A stretch of 64,000 bases of DNA from an uncultured Desulfobacter sp. (GTDB taxonomy: Bacteria; Desulfobacterota; Desulfobacteria; Desulfobacterales; Desulfobacteraceae), in contig NZ_OY762929.1 in the NCBI RefSeq assembly GCF_963666675.1, forward strand, positions 5,958,501 to 6,022,500, written 5' to 3'. A program made the translations under genes and the position numbers. A model generated the notes under the pieces. That model worked only from the letters and a program-made list of their open reading frames with translations, did not search any database and was not told where the DNA came from. Position 1 is the stretch's first letter. Every line of letters begins with the position of its first letter. This document shows positions 54,139-63,582 of this stretch, piece after piece.

Positions 54139-55359
54139 ATGATGAAATCCGCTGCGCTGATCACCGGTATCGGCATACTTTCGCCACTGGGTAACACGGT
54201 ACACTCGTTCTGGTCTAATCTTAAAAACGGCGTGACCTGCTTAGAAGAGATCGAATCCATTCCAAAAACAATAAAAGCGCGTAATGCTGCAGGCCTGGTC
54301 CGTGACCTTGACCTGGACTCTTTTTTTTCAGACGGGGAAATCAAAAAATTGGCCGGTATGGATATCACCTCCCAATTTGTATTACGTGCCTGCCGCCAGG
54401 CGTTGTTGGATGCGCAGATAGATCTTGAAAGCAGACAGGGTCGTCGATTTGTCTGTGCGTTTGGTTCCAGTGTGGGAAATCTGCCTACGGATATGCCGGA
54501 GCGGGCCGGAAAAAAAATTGGCAGGCAGAGACACCCGCCTGAGATGATGGATCTTCGCAATCAAACGGTGATTCATGACCTGTGTGAGATCGAGAATATC
54601 GACTGCCCGGGGATTTCAGTCTCCTCCAATTGTTCAGCCGGTAATATCGCCATTGGATACGGCGTTGAGATGATACGATGCAAAAGAGCTGATATTGCCA
54701 TTGTCGGCGGTTACGAAGTCTTCCGGCTGCTGGTATTTGATAAATTGTCAAAGATCGGGCTTTTAACAAAAGAGACGTGCCGGCCCTTTGAAAAAAGAAG
54801 AGATGGTATGTTCCTCGGAGAGGGGGTCGGCGTCCTTATACTCGAATCAAAAGAGGCTGTTCTGAAAGCCGGGAAAAAAAGCTATGGGGAAATTATCGGG
54901 TTCGGCGCGGGATCCGATGCTTACCACACAATGAAATTTTCCCCTGTGGGCAAAGGCGTCAACCATGCCGTCAACTCTGCAATGGCTGATGCAGGAATTG
55001 ATGCAGCCGATATTGATCTGGTCATTGCAGATGCCAAAGGCATGGGTGAGGGGGATCGTGCCGAGGCCTTTGCACTTAAAAAAGTGTTTGGAGAGGGTTT
55101 GGAATCAACACCGGTAACCTCTTTTAAATCACAAACAACCCATTGTATGGGGGCTGCCGGACCCCACAGCGTGGTTGCCGGGCTGTTCTGCCTGAAGGAA
55201 AACCTTGTCCCATCAATCCAATACTACAAGGAGCCCGATGCTAAAATAAAATTGAATCTGGTTACCCATGGGGTATTGGAAAAGCCGTTGGATACCCTTT
55301 TGGTCAATGCGGTGGGATTGGGAGGAAACGCCGGATCTCTGATAATCCGGCATAACTGA
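54139..55359 (+). CDS. Ketosynthase with altered catalytic triad (Cys-Lys-His)
   Basis: The 406-residue FabF-like protein keeps Cys165 (SVSSNCSAGNIAIG) and His335 (SQTTHCMGAAG), but the first histidine region reads ADAKGMGEGD with Lys300 at the usual histidine place. Loss of this histidine normally impairs decarboxylative condensation, so it may act in acyl transfer or another type of condensation. It is directly followed by another ketosynthase-like gene, recalling KS/CLF pairs. Confidence 0.85.
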   Translation: MMKSAALITGIGILSPLGNTVHSFWSNLKNGVTCLEEIESIPKTIKARNAAGLVRDLDLDSFFSDGEIKKLAGMDITSQFVLRACRQALLDAQIDLESRQGRRFVCAFGSSVGNLPTDMPERAGKKIGRQRHPPEMMDLRNQTVIHDLCEIENIDCPGISVSSNCSAGNIAIGYGVEMIRCKRADIAIVGGYEVFRLLVFDKLSKIGLLTKETCRPFEKRRDGMFLGEGVGVLILESKEAVLKAGKKSYGEIIGFGAGSDAYHTMKFSPVGKGVNHAVNSAMADAGIDAADIDLVIADAKGMGEGDRAEAFALKKVFGEGLESTPVTSFKSQTTHCMGAAGPHSVVAGLFCLKENLVPSIQYYKEPDAKIKLNLVTHGVLEKPLDTLLVNAVGLGGNAGSLIIRHN

Positions 55360-55415
55360 TGCATTTTTTCACCTTGGCGTTTTGTTTACGCGATCATTAA
55401 AGAGACGTAAATATA

Positions 55416-56633
55416 ATGAAAAACAGAGTGGTAATATCCGGTTATGGTGTGGTGACCCCTTTCGGGGAAGGCAAGGACAAGCTGTTGACTGCGTTGGAAA
55501 AAGGTGAGTCCTGTTTTTCAACCCACCGGATTCAAAGTAACTATTTGGTCGAAGAACAATGGCATACCCTTTATTGCGGAAAGATAACCCAGTGGGACAC
55601 CCGGAATATCAGGTTTCTTGACCCTCGAAGAGTACAACGGACCCCTGAGTTTGTTCAGTGGATAATGATGGCCTGCAATCAGGCGCTACAAGAAAGCGGT
55701 GTAGAAAAAGCGATCAGAGCAAATAAAAAATGTGCGGTCATTATTTCGTCCGGGCTGTTTCATATTGTTAATATGGAAAATTTTTTTTCAGTAAAAAACA
55801 TGGAACCCGTTACTCCTGCGACGATACCGGGCATAATTTCCGCCAAACTCAATATTAATGGGCCTGCCTTTTCCGTATCTGCCGGGGAAGCGTCTGCGCT
55901 CTATGCATTGGGAACGGCCTTTGACCTCATTCGAAGCGGCCGCCAGGAAATCATATTGGTGGGCGGGGGGTTTCAGTTAAACAATTTTATTATGGAACAT
56001 TATATAAAACTTGGGTATTTTTCGTCTGGGTCTCATAGAAACGGCATTCCAATTGAAAACAATGATGATGTACCCATTCCATCGGAAGGTGCCGGTTTTT
56101 TTATCCTCGAATCAGATCGGTCTGCCGGAGAACGTAACGCCGACATTTATGGTGAAATTAAAGGATTTGGCATGTCCAATACACCGTTTACTATAAATGA
56201 TACAGTGAAAGTGAGCCGTTCCATTCAGTGTGCGATGACCGAGGCCATTAATGATGCAGCATTAACCGCAGATCAGATTGATTTTGTTTGTGCCGATGCC
56301 AATGGCCATGCTGCAAAAAGCCGGGCCGAAGCCACCGCATTTGTTAATATTTTCAGTGAATACTTACGGGATATCCCCATTACATCGATTAATTCTGTAA
56401 CGGGAGATACCATAAACACAGGTGGTTTTTTAAATGTTATGAACTGTTTAATGAGTTTTGGTACGGGTGTCGTCCTGCCCGCTAATCATAATTCCATAAA
56501 TACGAAACGCCCAAAGAATAAAAGGAAAAAACATATGAAAATTGGAGTGGCAAACTCAATATCCATGGGAGGATCAAGTGCATCTATCGTGCTGGGTGGC
56601 GGGCCAAATGATCCCATGGCTTTGTGCGAATAG
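55416..56633 (+). CDS. Ketosynthase-like protein lacking catalytic residues (chain-length-factor-like)
   Basis: The 405-residue protein aligns with FabF over its length, but the nucleophile position is Glu158 (FSVSAGEASALYALG). The first histidine block reads ADANGHAAKS, and the second reads NSVTGDTINTGG with aspartate in place of histidine. It should be non-catalytic and is a likely partner of the upstream gene at 54139. A lysine-rich insert (RPKNKRKKH) near residue 370 is unusual. Confidence 0.82.
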   Translation: MKNRVVISGYGVVTPFGEGKDKLLTALEKGESCFSTHRIQSNYLVEEQWHTLYCGKITQWDTRNIRFLDPRRVQRTPEFVQWIMMACNQALQESGVEKAIRANKKCAVIISSGLFHIVNMENFFSVKNMEPVTPATIPGIISAKLNINGPAFSVSAGEASALYALGTAFDLIRSGRQEIILVGGGFQLNNFIMEHYIKLGYFSSGSHRNGIPIENNDDVPIPSEGAGFFILESDRSAGERNADIYGEIKGFGMSNTPFTINDTVKVSRSIQCAMTEAINDAALTADQIDFVCADANGHAAKSRAEATAFVNIFSEYLRDIPITSINSVTGDTINTGGFLNVMNCLMSFGTGVVLPANHNSINTKRPKNKRKKHMKIGVANSISMGGSSASIVLGGGPNDPMALCE

Positions 56634-56731
56634 ATCCGGGCAGCAGTCAACAAAGGGTTTTGGAAAACTTTATTTATCGCGTCATACAGGGGTTTTAAAA
56701 GGAAAATATATTAGAGCGCGTAAGGGGGGAT

Positions 56732-57772
56732 ATGCCGGATTCACATACGCTTAAGCATAATTTAAGATATGCACTGATAACGGCAGTGCTGAATACAAGT
56801 ATTGCATTTATTCTTTCAGCCTCGGTTTATAGAGGCGAGCCTGTCACCATACAACTTATCTGCTCCAACCTGATCGGGTTTTCGATTTTTGCTTGTATGC
56901 GGTCATCTGATTTTTTGTATGTCCGCAAAAAAATCGGCAATCCGGTTATTGTAAAGGGAATCGCACTCTCTTTGGGAATTATCATCGGTTCTTTATCCAG
57001 TTGGATTTATTTGTCTGCCACCAAGAATATGACCCTGGGCTTTTTTTTGAAAAACGTTTTGTTGAACTTTGCCGTTTTTGGAATCCTTTTCGGCCTTCCC
57101 ATTGTTTACTATTTCAGTTCCCAAAGGGAATTAATTGCTTCCCGCCAGCAGGTGCAAGATGAAAAAATCAGGCGCCTGACCATTGAAAAAGAGGCGGCCA
57201 TGACTTCCCTGAGACTTCTCCAGGCCCAGATCGAACCCCATTTTCTTTTCAACACCTTGTCCACCGTTCTATCGCTGTTTGAAACCGATGTGGAAAAAGC
57301 AAAAATGATGCTTTTGGATTTGAACATTTTTTTGCGCGGTTGCCTTGATTCTACCCGTAAGAGAATGATCACGCTTGAAAAAGAACTTGAAATCACAGCC
57401 CACTATATGAACATTTTTAAAATCAGAATGGGGGCACGGCTGACCTATTCAATTCAGAATCAAACCGGTTTAACGGATTTGCCTTTCCCGCCGCTGATTA
57501 TTCAGCCGTTGGTTGAAAACAGCATTAAATATGGGCTTGAACCCAAACCCGAGGGTGGTACAATCTACATATCCTGCCGGTATATGTCTTCAACCCTTGA
57601 AATTATTATTGAGGATACCGGGTTGGGCTTGGAAAATGATGTGGTTAAGCCCGGCATCGGACTGGATAATGTCAGCCGCAGACTGGAAAGCATTTATGGA
57701 GACAATGTCGGTTTATTCATTGAACCGGTGGAACCCGTTGGGACACGAGTAACAATAAGGATTAAACAATGA
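56732..57772 (+). CDS. LytS-type sensor histidine kinase
   Basis: The 346-residue protein has four N-terminal membrane helices (about 12-32, 40-56, 75-95, 108-128), a short coiled coil, and a His_kinase domain with phospho-acceptor His170 in LQAQIEPHFLFNTLS and the ATPase N box PLVENSIKYGLE with a G box DTGLGLEN. The membrane part has no recognisable ligand domain, so it may sense the envelope or the lipid product. The stop overlaps the response regulator start (ATGA). Confidence 0.92.
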   Translation: MPDSHTLKHNLRYALITAVLNTSIAFILSASVYRGEPVTIQLICSNLIGFSIFACMRSSDFLYVRKKIGNPVIVKGIALSLGIIIGSLSSWIYLSATKNMTLGFFLKNVLLNFAVFGILFGLPIVYYFSSQRELIASRQQVQDEKIRRLTIEKEAAMTSLRLLQAQIEPHFLFNTLSTVLSLFETDVEKAKMMLLDLNIFLRGCLDSTRKRMITLEKELEITAHYMNIFKIRMGARLTYSIQNQTGLTDLPFPPLIIQPLVENSIKYGLEPKPEGGTIYISCRYMSSTLEIIIEDTGLGLENDVVKPGIGLDNVSRRLESIYGDNVGLFIEPVEPVGTRVTIRIKQ

Positions 57773-58527
57773 AACCCATCCGCCTGCTGATCGCAGAAGA
57801 CGAAATCCCCCAGCAAGACAACCTGATATCTTTGTTAAAGCCCCATGAATCCCGCATTGAGATTGTCGGCACGGCATCCAATGGAAACGATGCCCTGCAA
57901 TTGATTAAAACGCTGATGCCGGAAGTTGTTTTTCTTGATATTAAAATGCCGGGGATGAGCGGCATTGATGTGGCAAAGCAGATTGCCGGTCAGTCAAGAA
58001 TTGTCTTTATTACGGCATATGATCAATATGCCGTACAGGCCTTTGAAAATGAAGCCATTGATTATATCTTAAAACCCGTGACTGCCCCGCGCCTTGAGAA
58101 AACCATAGAACGGCTTGAAAACCATTTTAATCATTCATCGGATATTGTTGATCTATATGGTAAAATAGAGAATATAATTAAGGTGTTGGAAAACTCAAGC
58201 CCCAGGGAGCATCTAAAGCTGATACGGGTCAAAACAGGTAGCCAGATCAACTTTATTCCTGCATCAAAGGTCGTTTTCTTTAAGGCGGAAGAGAAGTATA
58301 CCATTGTGAGAACATCAGAAAAAGAGTATCTGATTAATACACCGATAAAAGAACTCGAACACCAACTGGACCCTGATAGTTTTTGGCGTGTTCACCGCAA
58401 TTCAATTGTAAACATAACCAGAATCCACCAGATCCAGCGATCATTCAGCAACCAGATGCTGATCTGTTTTAAAAACATGGATGAACGGATTAAAATCAGC
58501 AGGCGGTATGAATGCCGTTTTAAATAA
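57769..58527 (+). CDS. LytTR-family response regulator
   Basis: The 252-residue protein has a receiver domain (Asp57 in VVFLDIKMPGMSG; Lys in YILKPV) and a C-terminal LytTR DNA-binding domain (KTGSQINFIPASKVVFFKAE, then TPIKELEHQLDPDSFWRVHR). It pairs with the LytS-like kinase just upstream and is the last gene of the island, making it the best candidate for the island's regulator. Its binding sites were not identified. Confidence 0.93.
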   Translation: MKPIRLLIAEDEIPQQDNLISLLKPHESRIEIVGTASNGNDALQLIKTLMPEVVFLDIKMPGMSGIDVAKQIAGQSRIVFITAYDQYAVQAFENEAIDYILKPVTAPRLEKTIERLENHFNHSSDIVDLYGKIENIIKVLENSSPREHLKLIRVKTGSQINFIPASKVVFFKAEEKYTIVRTSEKEYLINTPIKELEHQLDPDSFWRVHRNSIVNITRIHQIQRSFSNQMLICFKNMDERIKISRRYECRFK

Positions 58528-58718
58528 CGGCCATGGGCCGACCTGGTCTATCAACACCCAGGCTTCGACCCACAACGAAGAATGAAAGAACTCAATAAGT
58601 TATCGAGCTCTTTCATATAACAGCCATGGGCTGACTTGACATATCAGCACTGAGGTACAGCCCACAACGAATGTTGAAAGAACTCAGCAACTTACTGAGC
58701 TCTTTCATATAAAAAATC
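58527..58718 (+). repeat. Tandem copies B and C of the ~95-bp structured repeat
   Basis: Copy B starts CGGCCATGGGCCGACC at 58528 and copy C CAGCCATGGGCTGACTTGAC at 58621. Both share CCCACAACGA, a hairpin GAAAGAACTC...GAGCTCTTTC and the end TTTCATATAA; copy C ends AAAAAATC like copy A at 32956. In copy C the stem GAAAGA-CTCAG/CTGAG-TCTTTC is nearly perfect. The following 58719-58864 has only a small hairpin (GGCGTTG/CAACGCC, 58744-58762) and no gene. Confidence 0.7.
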
Positions 58719-58864
58719 TTTGAACGAAAAGTCACCCACCAGAGGCGTTGCCGTACAACGCCGCCAAATATATAATTGGGCCTCAAGTACTAAAGTGTGC
58801 TCCGGTTTCAGCGTTGCTTGCGCCTTGCATCCGGGCAACTTTTCATTTAAACACGGGGTCCGTA

Positions 58865-60064
58865 TTAAATGGTCATCTGATCCATGGCTTTTTTCATCTG
58901 CCGGACAGCCTGGCGCAGACGTTCTTCATTTTCAACAAGGGCCAGTCGAAGATACCCTTCGCCCTCTTCGGAGAACCCGGTGCCCGGTGCCACGGCCACA
59001 TTTCCTTTGTTCATCAGCTGGATGGCAAACTCCATGGCGCCCATTTTACTAAACGGTTCAGGGATTTTTGCCCAGACAAACATGCCGGCCTTGGGCCGTT
59101 CTATCTCCCATCCGATGCGTTCAAGGCCCGAACAAAGGACATCGCGACGGTGTTCGTAGATTTTTGCAAGTTCTGGAATGGTATCATCACAGTCCCGAAG
59201 GGCAATAATACCTGCCACCTGGATGGCCGAAAATATACCATAATCAAAATAGCCTTTAATTTTTCCAAGGGCCTCGACAATTTTTTCATTCCCCACGCAA
59301 TACCCGATGCGCCAGCCGGCCATATTGTAGGATTTGGAAAAGGATCCAAATTCAACACCGACGTCCTTGGCTCCCTCAATTTCCAGAAAACTTGGGGCAA
59401 CATATCCGTCATAGGTTATTTTGCCATAGGCAAAGTCATTGATAACCATGAATTTAAACCGCTTGGCGAGCTTGACGATCTCTTTGAAAAAGGCCTTATC
59501 CGTTACAACGCCGGTGGGATTATGGGGGTAGTTGAGCATCAGGACCTTTGGACTGGGATAACAGGATTCACACACGGTAATAATCCTGTTCAGAAAACCC
59601 TCTTCAGGTTCCAAAGGAATTCTCATGACATTGGCACCGGCGATCACCGCGGCATAGATGTGGATGGGAAACGCCGGTGCCGGAACCAGAACGCAGTCGC
59701 CAGGCCCCATGATGGCCAGGCACAAATGTGAAATTCCCTCTTTGGACCCAATGGTAAAGTAGGTCTCTTTGTCCGCATCCAGGCTGATGTTGTAGTGCCG
59801 GTCGTAATATTTGGCAATTTCCCTTTTTAAATTGGGAAGGCCTGAACTTTCCGGGTACCGGTGGGATTTTGGATCTTTGGCAACGTTCACCAGCTTTTCA
59901 ATCACTGCATCCGGTGTGGGGTCCATGGGATTTCCCATACCCAGGTCAATGACATCATCCCCGTTGCGCCGTTTTTCCATTTTCATCTTATTGATCATAC
60001 CGAAAAGGTAAGGCGGCAGGTAGTCCATCCGGGAGGCAAACCGAATAATATTGTCTTGTTCCAC
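58865..60064 (-). CDS. PLP-dependent aminotransferase (AlaC-like, class I/II)
   Basis: The product (399 residues) starts at the GTG at 60064, because AGGAG lies eight bases before it and the protein then begins just before MDYLPPYLFG, as in AlaC-type enzymes; the longer ATG frame at 60106 crosses the ribosome site. Motifs are MGNPMDPTP, YPHNPTG, the aspartate in NDFAYGKITYDG and the PLP lysine in GSFSKSYNMAGWRIGY. Likely an alanine-glutamate or related transaminase; LL-diaminopimelate or methionine-related activity cannot be excluded. It is convergent with the island. Confidence 0.88.
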   Translation of the reverse strand: MEQDNIIRFASRMDYLPPYLFGMINKMKMEKRRNGDDVIDLGMGNPMDPTPDAVIEKLVNVAKDPKSHRYPESSGLPNLKREIAKYYDRHYNISLDADKETYFTIGSKEGISHLCLAIMGPGDCVLVPAPAFPIHIYAAVIAGANVMRIPLEPEEGFLNRIITVCESCYPSPKVLMLNYPHNPTGVVTDKAFFKEIVKLAKRFKFMVINDFAYGKITYDGYVAPSFLEIEGAKDVGVEFGSFSKSYNMAGWRIGYCVGNEKIVEALGKIKGYFDYGIFSAIQVAGIIALRDCDDTIPELAKIYEHRRDVLCSGLERIGWEIERPKAGMFVWAKIPEPFSKMGAMEFAIQLMNKGNVAVAPGTGFSEEGEGYLRLALVENEERLRQAVRQMKKAMDQMTI

Positions 60065-60137
60065 GTCAAAGGCTCCTAATGATAAATGGTTGAAACATGA
60101 AATCAAAAAAATTACCGTATCAGATTTATTCGTCTGA

Positions 60138-60641
60138 TCAAATTAAATTTTTTGTCAGGTCAATATTAATTTTTAACTCATCCGGATTCTCCTGGAATAA
60201 TTTAAGACCTTCCATGATGCCGGTTGCCTCTTTGACTTCATGATTGTCGGGGCCTAAAATCAGTGGGCCTTTAAAACTGCCCGGGAGTATCAATTCAGGA
60301 CCCGGGTCAGAATCCGGGTCTGTCATTGAAATAATGAACATACCCGTGATCTGTTTTTCCACAATATAGGGAAAGACAATGCCCGAAGGAATGAAAAAAG
60401 AGCCTTTGCCGGACAGTCCCCACCCGTCACACGGGCGGTTTTGCCCGAATTTATTCCACCCAAGAGACATTCTGCCTATAAATTTAAGATTCAGTCCCTT
60501 AAGATAGAGGAACGCTAACGGGTCTCCATTGTTTTTGCCCCAAAGATGATCCCGGGACCTGACAGCAAATGCCCGGGCTTTTCTTTCCCAGGTTTTGGCA
60601 TCCACACAAGCACTATTTTCACAATTAATATTTGGTTTCAT
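60138..60641 (-). CDS. Unknown protein with weak primase/toprim-associated similarity
   Basis: The product is about 167 residues when started at the ATG at 60641, which overlaps the end of the upstream PIN gene by 17 bases. The stretch GWNKFGQNRPCDGWGLSGKG, then IPSGIVFPYIVE and a MFIISMTDPDSD strand, recalls the N-terminal part of primase-like (CHC2/toprim) phage-type proteins that carry a WGL...lPxGlvIP pattern, but no toprim motif or zinc finger is visible. The function is unknown. The overlap with the PIN gene suggests coupled translation. Confidence 0.55.
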   Translation of the reverse strand: MKPNINCENSACVDAKTWERKARAFAVRSRDHLWGKNNGDPLAFLYLKGLNLKFIGRMSLGWNKFGQNRPCDGWGLSGKGSFFIPSGIVFPYIVEKQITGMFIISMTDPDSDPGPELILPGSFKGPLILGPDNHEVKEATGIMEGLKLFQENPDELKINIDLTKNLI

Positions 60642-61164
60642 CGGGTATAAACAAGGCCAGGTCCGATGGGGAGAAGGCCTTTGCCTTTTCAATTATTGTT
60701 CTTGAATACCGCCCCTCTTTAATAACCAGGGCAGTTTTTGCAATATAATCATTTTCATCCAATATGCCGGCAAACCATAAAATTTTGGGGACGAGCAATG
60801 CATTGATAAACGGCACCTTGTGCCTGAAGCAGAACTTAGCCGCCTTTGCATCGTCTATAATAATAAAGGTGCGTTTCTCAAAATTTTTGTTTTGGAAATA
60901 TAAACCCAGAGTCTGCCGTTCGCCAAGATCGAGGGTTTCGGGCAGGGAAATATCCATCAGACGGTCGGGATTAAAACTGCACACCTGCACACGGTGTTTT
61001 TGAGTCATGGATTCAAAAAAATTTTCCCCCGGATGGTCCGGTACCCTCACCTCTTTGTAAACATGGGTTTCCATGATCATGGAAAAATGTTGGCTGCACA
61101 AAACGAAAAGTTCGGTTTTATATAAAAGAATTGCAGAAGACGCGTCAATATAAGCCGTATGCAT
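60625..61164 (-). CDS. PIN-domain-like protein
   Basis: The product (about 179 residues from ATG 61164; an ATG at 61224 would add 20) starts with AYIDASSAILLYK, typical of PIN/DUF3368-like nucleases, with acidic residues later in LDLGERQTLGLYF (Glu) and IIDDAKAAKFC (Asp-Asp). These would form the metal-binding site of a ribonuclease. In TA systems such a toxin is usually preceded by a small antitoxin; here instead a gene overlaps its end. A stand-alone nuclease is equally possible. Confidence 0.65.
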   Translation of the reverse strand: MHTAYIDASSAILLYKTELFVLCSQHFSMIMETHVYKEVRVPDHPGENFFESMTQKHRVQVCSFNPDRLMDISLPETLDLGERQTLGLYFQNKNFEKRTFIIIDDAKAAKFCFRHKVPFINALLVPKILWFAGILDENDYIAKTALVIKEGRYSRTIIEKAKAFSPSDLALFIPDETKY

Positions 61165-61418
61165 GAAACTATCCCTAAAATTAAGTCCGGAAAGCATATA
61201 ATAAATATTGTGAACCGTGTCCATTTATAAACCCGAAAGACAAAAAATTGTCCATAAAAAGTGGTTTTGATAATTTTTCGGCCGCAAATTGGCTGGATGT
61301 TTTCAGATGCCAGTGCTTTTATGAGTTTTTTTCAAAAAAGGTTTTTTGCTTATCTTATTGAAATCATATTGAAATTAAAAATTACATTCAAAATAAAGAA
61401 AAAAAACTAAAAAAGTGT

Positions 61419-61447
61419 TTGACAGCGATGCAACTTTCCGGCATATT
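61419..61447 (+). promoter_or_regulatory. rRNA operon promoter with AT-rich upstream element
   Basis: TTGACA (61419-61424), a 17-base spacer and CATATT (61442-61447) form a sigma-70-type promoter about 170 bases before 16S. The 60 bases upstream are almost pure A/T with A runs, as in UP elements. The interval 61225-61418 holds no supported gene. Confidence 0.7.
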
Positions 61448-61482
61448 GCGTCGGTCTTCTTGAGGGGACAGAGCAAAGCGGT

Positions 61483-61504
61483 CTTCTTCAAGAAGTTTTT
61501 TTTT
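61483..61504 (+). other. Leader hairpin followed by a nine-T run
   Basis: CTTCT (61483-61487) pairs with AGAAG (61491-61495) and is followed by nine T residues. It looks like a minimal terminator in the rRNA leader. rRNA transcription is usually antiterminated, so it could act as an early check or be meaningless; the stem is short. Confidence 0.35.
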
Positions 61505-61512
61505 GAAAGTTA

Positions 61513-61536
61513 GATCTTTGAAAATTGGTCAGTGAA
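61513..61536 (+). other. 5' strand of the 16S precursor processing stem
   Basis: TTGGTCAGTGAA (61525-61536) is perfectly complementary to TTCACTGACCAA (63215-63226) just behind 16S, and the pairing extends outward with GATCT (61513) against AGATC (ending 63238). Flanking 16S, this is the expected RNase III stem. The GATCTTTGAAAATT part also resembles a boxA. Confidence 0.75.
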
Positions 61537-61619
61537 AAAGAAAAGAGCGGGTCAATGACAATATGCTCAAAGCTTAACGGCTTTAAGCGTAGACCTTAAA
61601 AAGTTTTAGTAAAGGATTA

Positions 61620-63179
<1,560 letters not shown>

Positions 63180-63214
63180 CAAAGGAAAGAAATATATATA
63201 AAGCTTTTTTCCGA

Positions 63215-63238
63215 TTCACTGACCAACTTTGAGAGATC
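63215..63238 (+). other. 3' strand of the 16S precursor processing stem
   Basis: TTCACTGACCAA (63215-63226) pairs with 61525-61536 before 16S, with partial extension to 63238. See the 5' strand entry. Confidence 0.75.
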
Positions 63239-63271
63239 AAACCGGAGAAATTTAAGTAACCGCACTCTCAT

Positions 63272-63284
63272 TGCTCTTTGACAA
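63272..63284 (+). promoter_or_regulatory. boxA antitermination site in the 16S-23S spacer
   Basis: TGCTCTTTGACAA differs at one position from the E. coli rRNA boxA TGCTCTTTAACAA, the NusB/NusE binding site, and lies in the normal place after 16S. Confidence 0.75.
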
Positions 63285-63428
63285 TTTGTTGTAGTAAATA
63301 TCAATAGCGTTGTTGAAACGGTGTTAAAGAACACCTGATCAACTAAATATAAAATGGTATGGAAGATGAAAATCAACCATCCCATGCTATGTTTAAGGAA
63401 ATTTATGAATCGGCGCTTGAACCAACTA

Positions 63429-63554
63429 ATGTTTTTAGGAAATTTTAGTGAAGTTCAAGGCGCAAGCGGCAATTTTAAATAAGGTGTAGTAGACTACTCC
63501 GTTTTAAAATTGACGCGCAGCAACGCCGAAATTCACAAAATTTCCTAAAAACAT
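63429..63554. repeat. 126-bp palindromic element in the 16S-23S spacer
   Basis: The first 18 bases (ATGTTTTTAGGAAATTTT) are exactly repeated in inverse at the end (63537-63554). The match continues with gaps through GTGAA, a GGCG region and CAATTTTAAA to a central GTAGTAGACTAC. The spacer (63180-63582) contains no tRNA that I can recognise. The element could be a mobile palindrome inserted in the spacer. Confidence 0.75.
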
Positions 63555-63582
63555 CAAAGCGTTTAAACTTATTTGTGGAATA

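Noticed and set aside
33197..58527. Ladderane biosynthesis cluster
   Set aside because: Ketosynthases, FabZ and a radical SAM enzyme are shared with proposed ladderane clusters, but there is no phytoene-desaturase-like gene and the HgdB/HgdC, GcvT-like and Lol-like genes do not fit, so I do not assign it.
58744..58762. Rho-independent terminator after the LytTR regulator
   Set aside because: A perfect GGCGTTG/CAACGCC stem exists, but no T run follows on either strand and it lies more than 200 bases after the stop codon.
58748..59731. 327-codon plus-strand frame opposite the aminotransferase
   Set aside because: The minus strand carries a clear PLP enzyme with all motifs; the plus frame is a shadow.
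63180..63582. tRNA-Ile or tRNA-Ala genes in the rRNA spacer
   Set aside because: I looked for the usual tRNA start, TTCGAATC-type loop and CCA-end patterns between 16S and 23S and found none.
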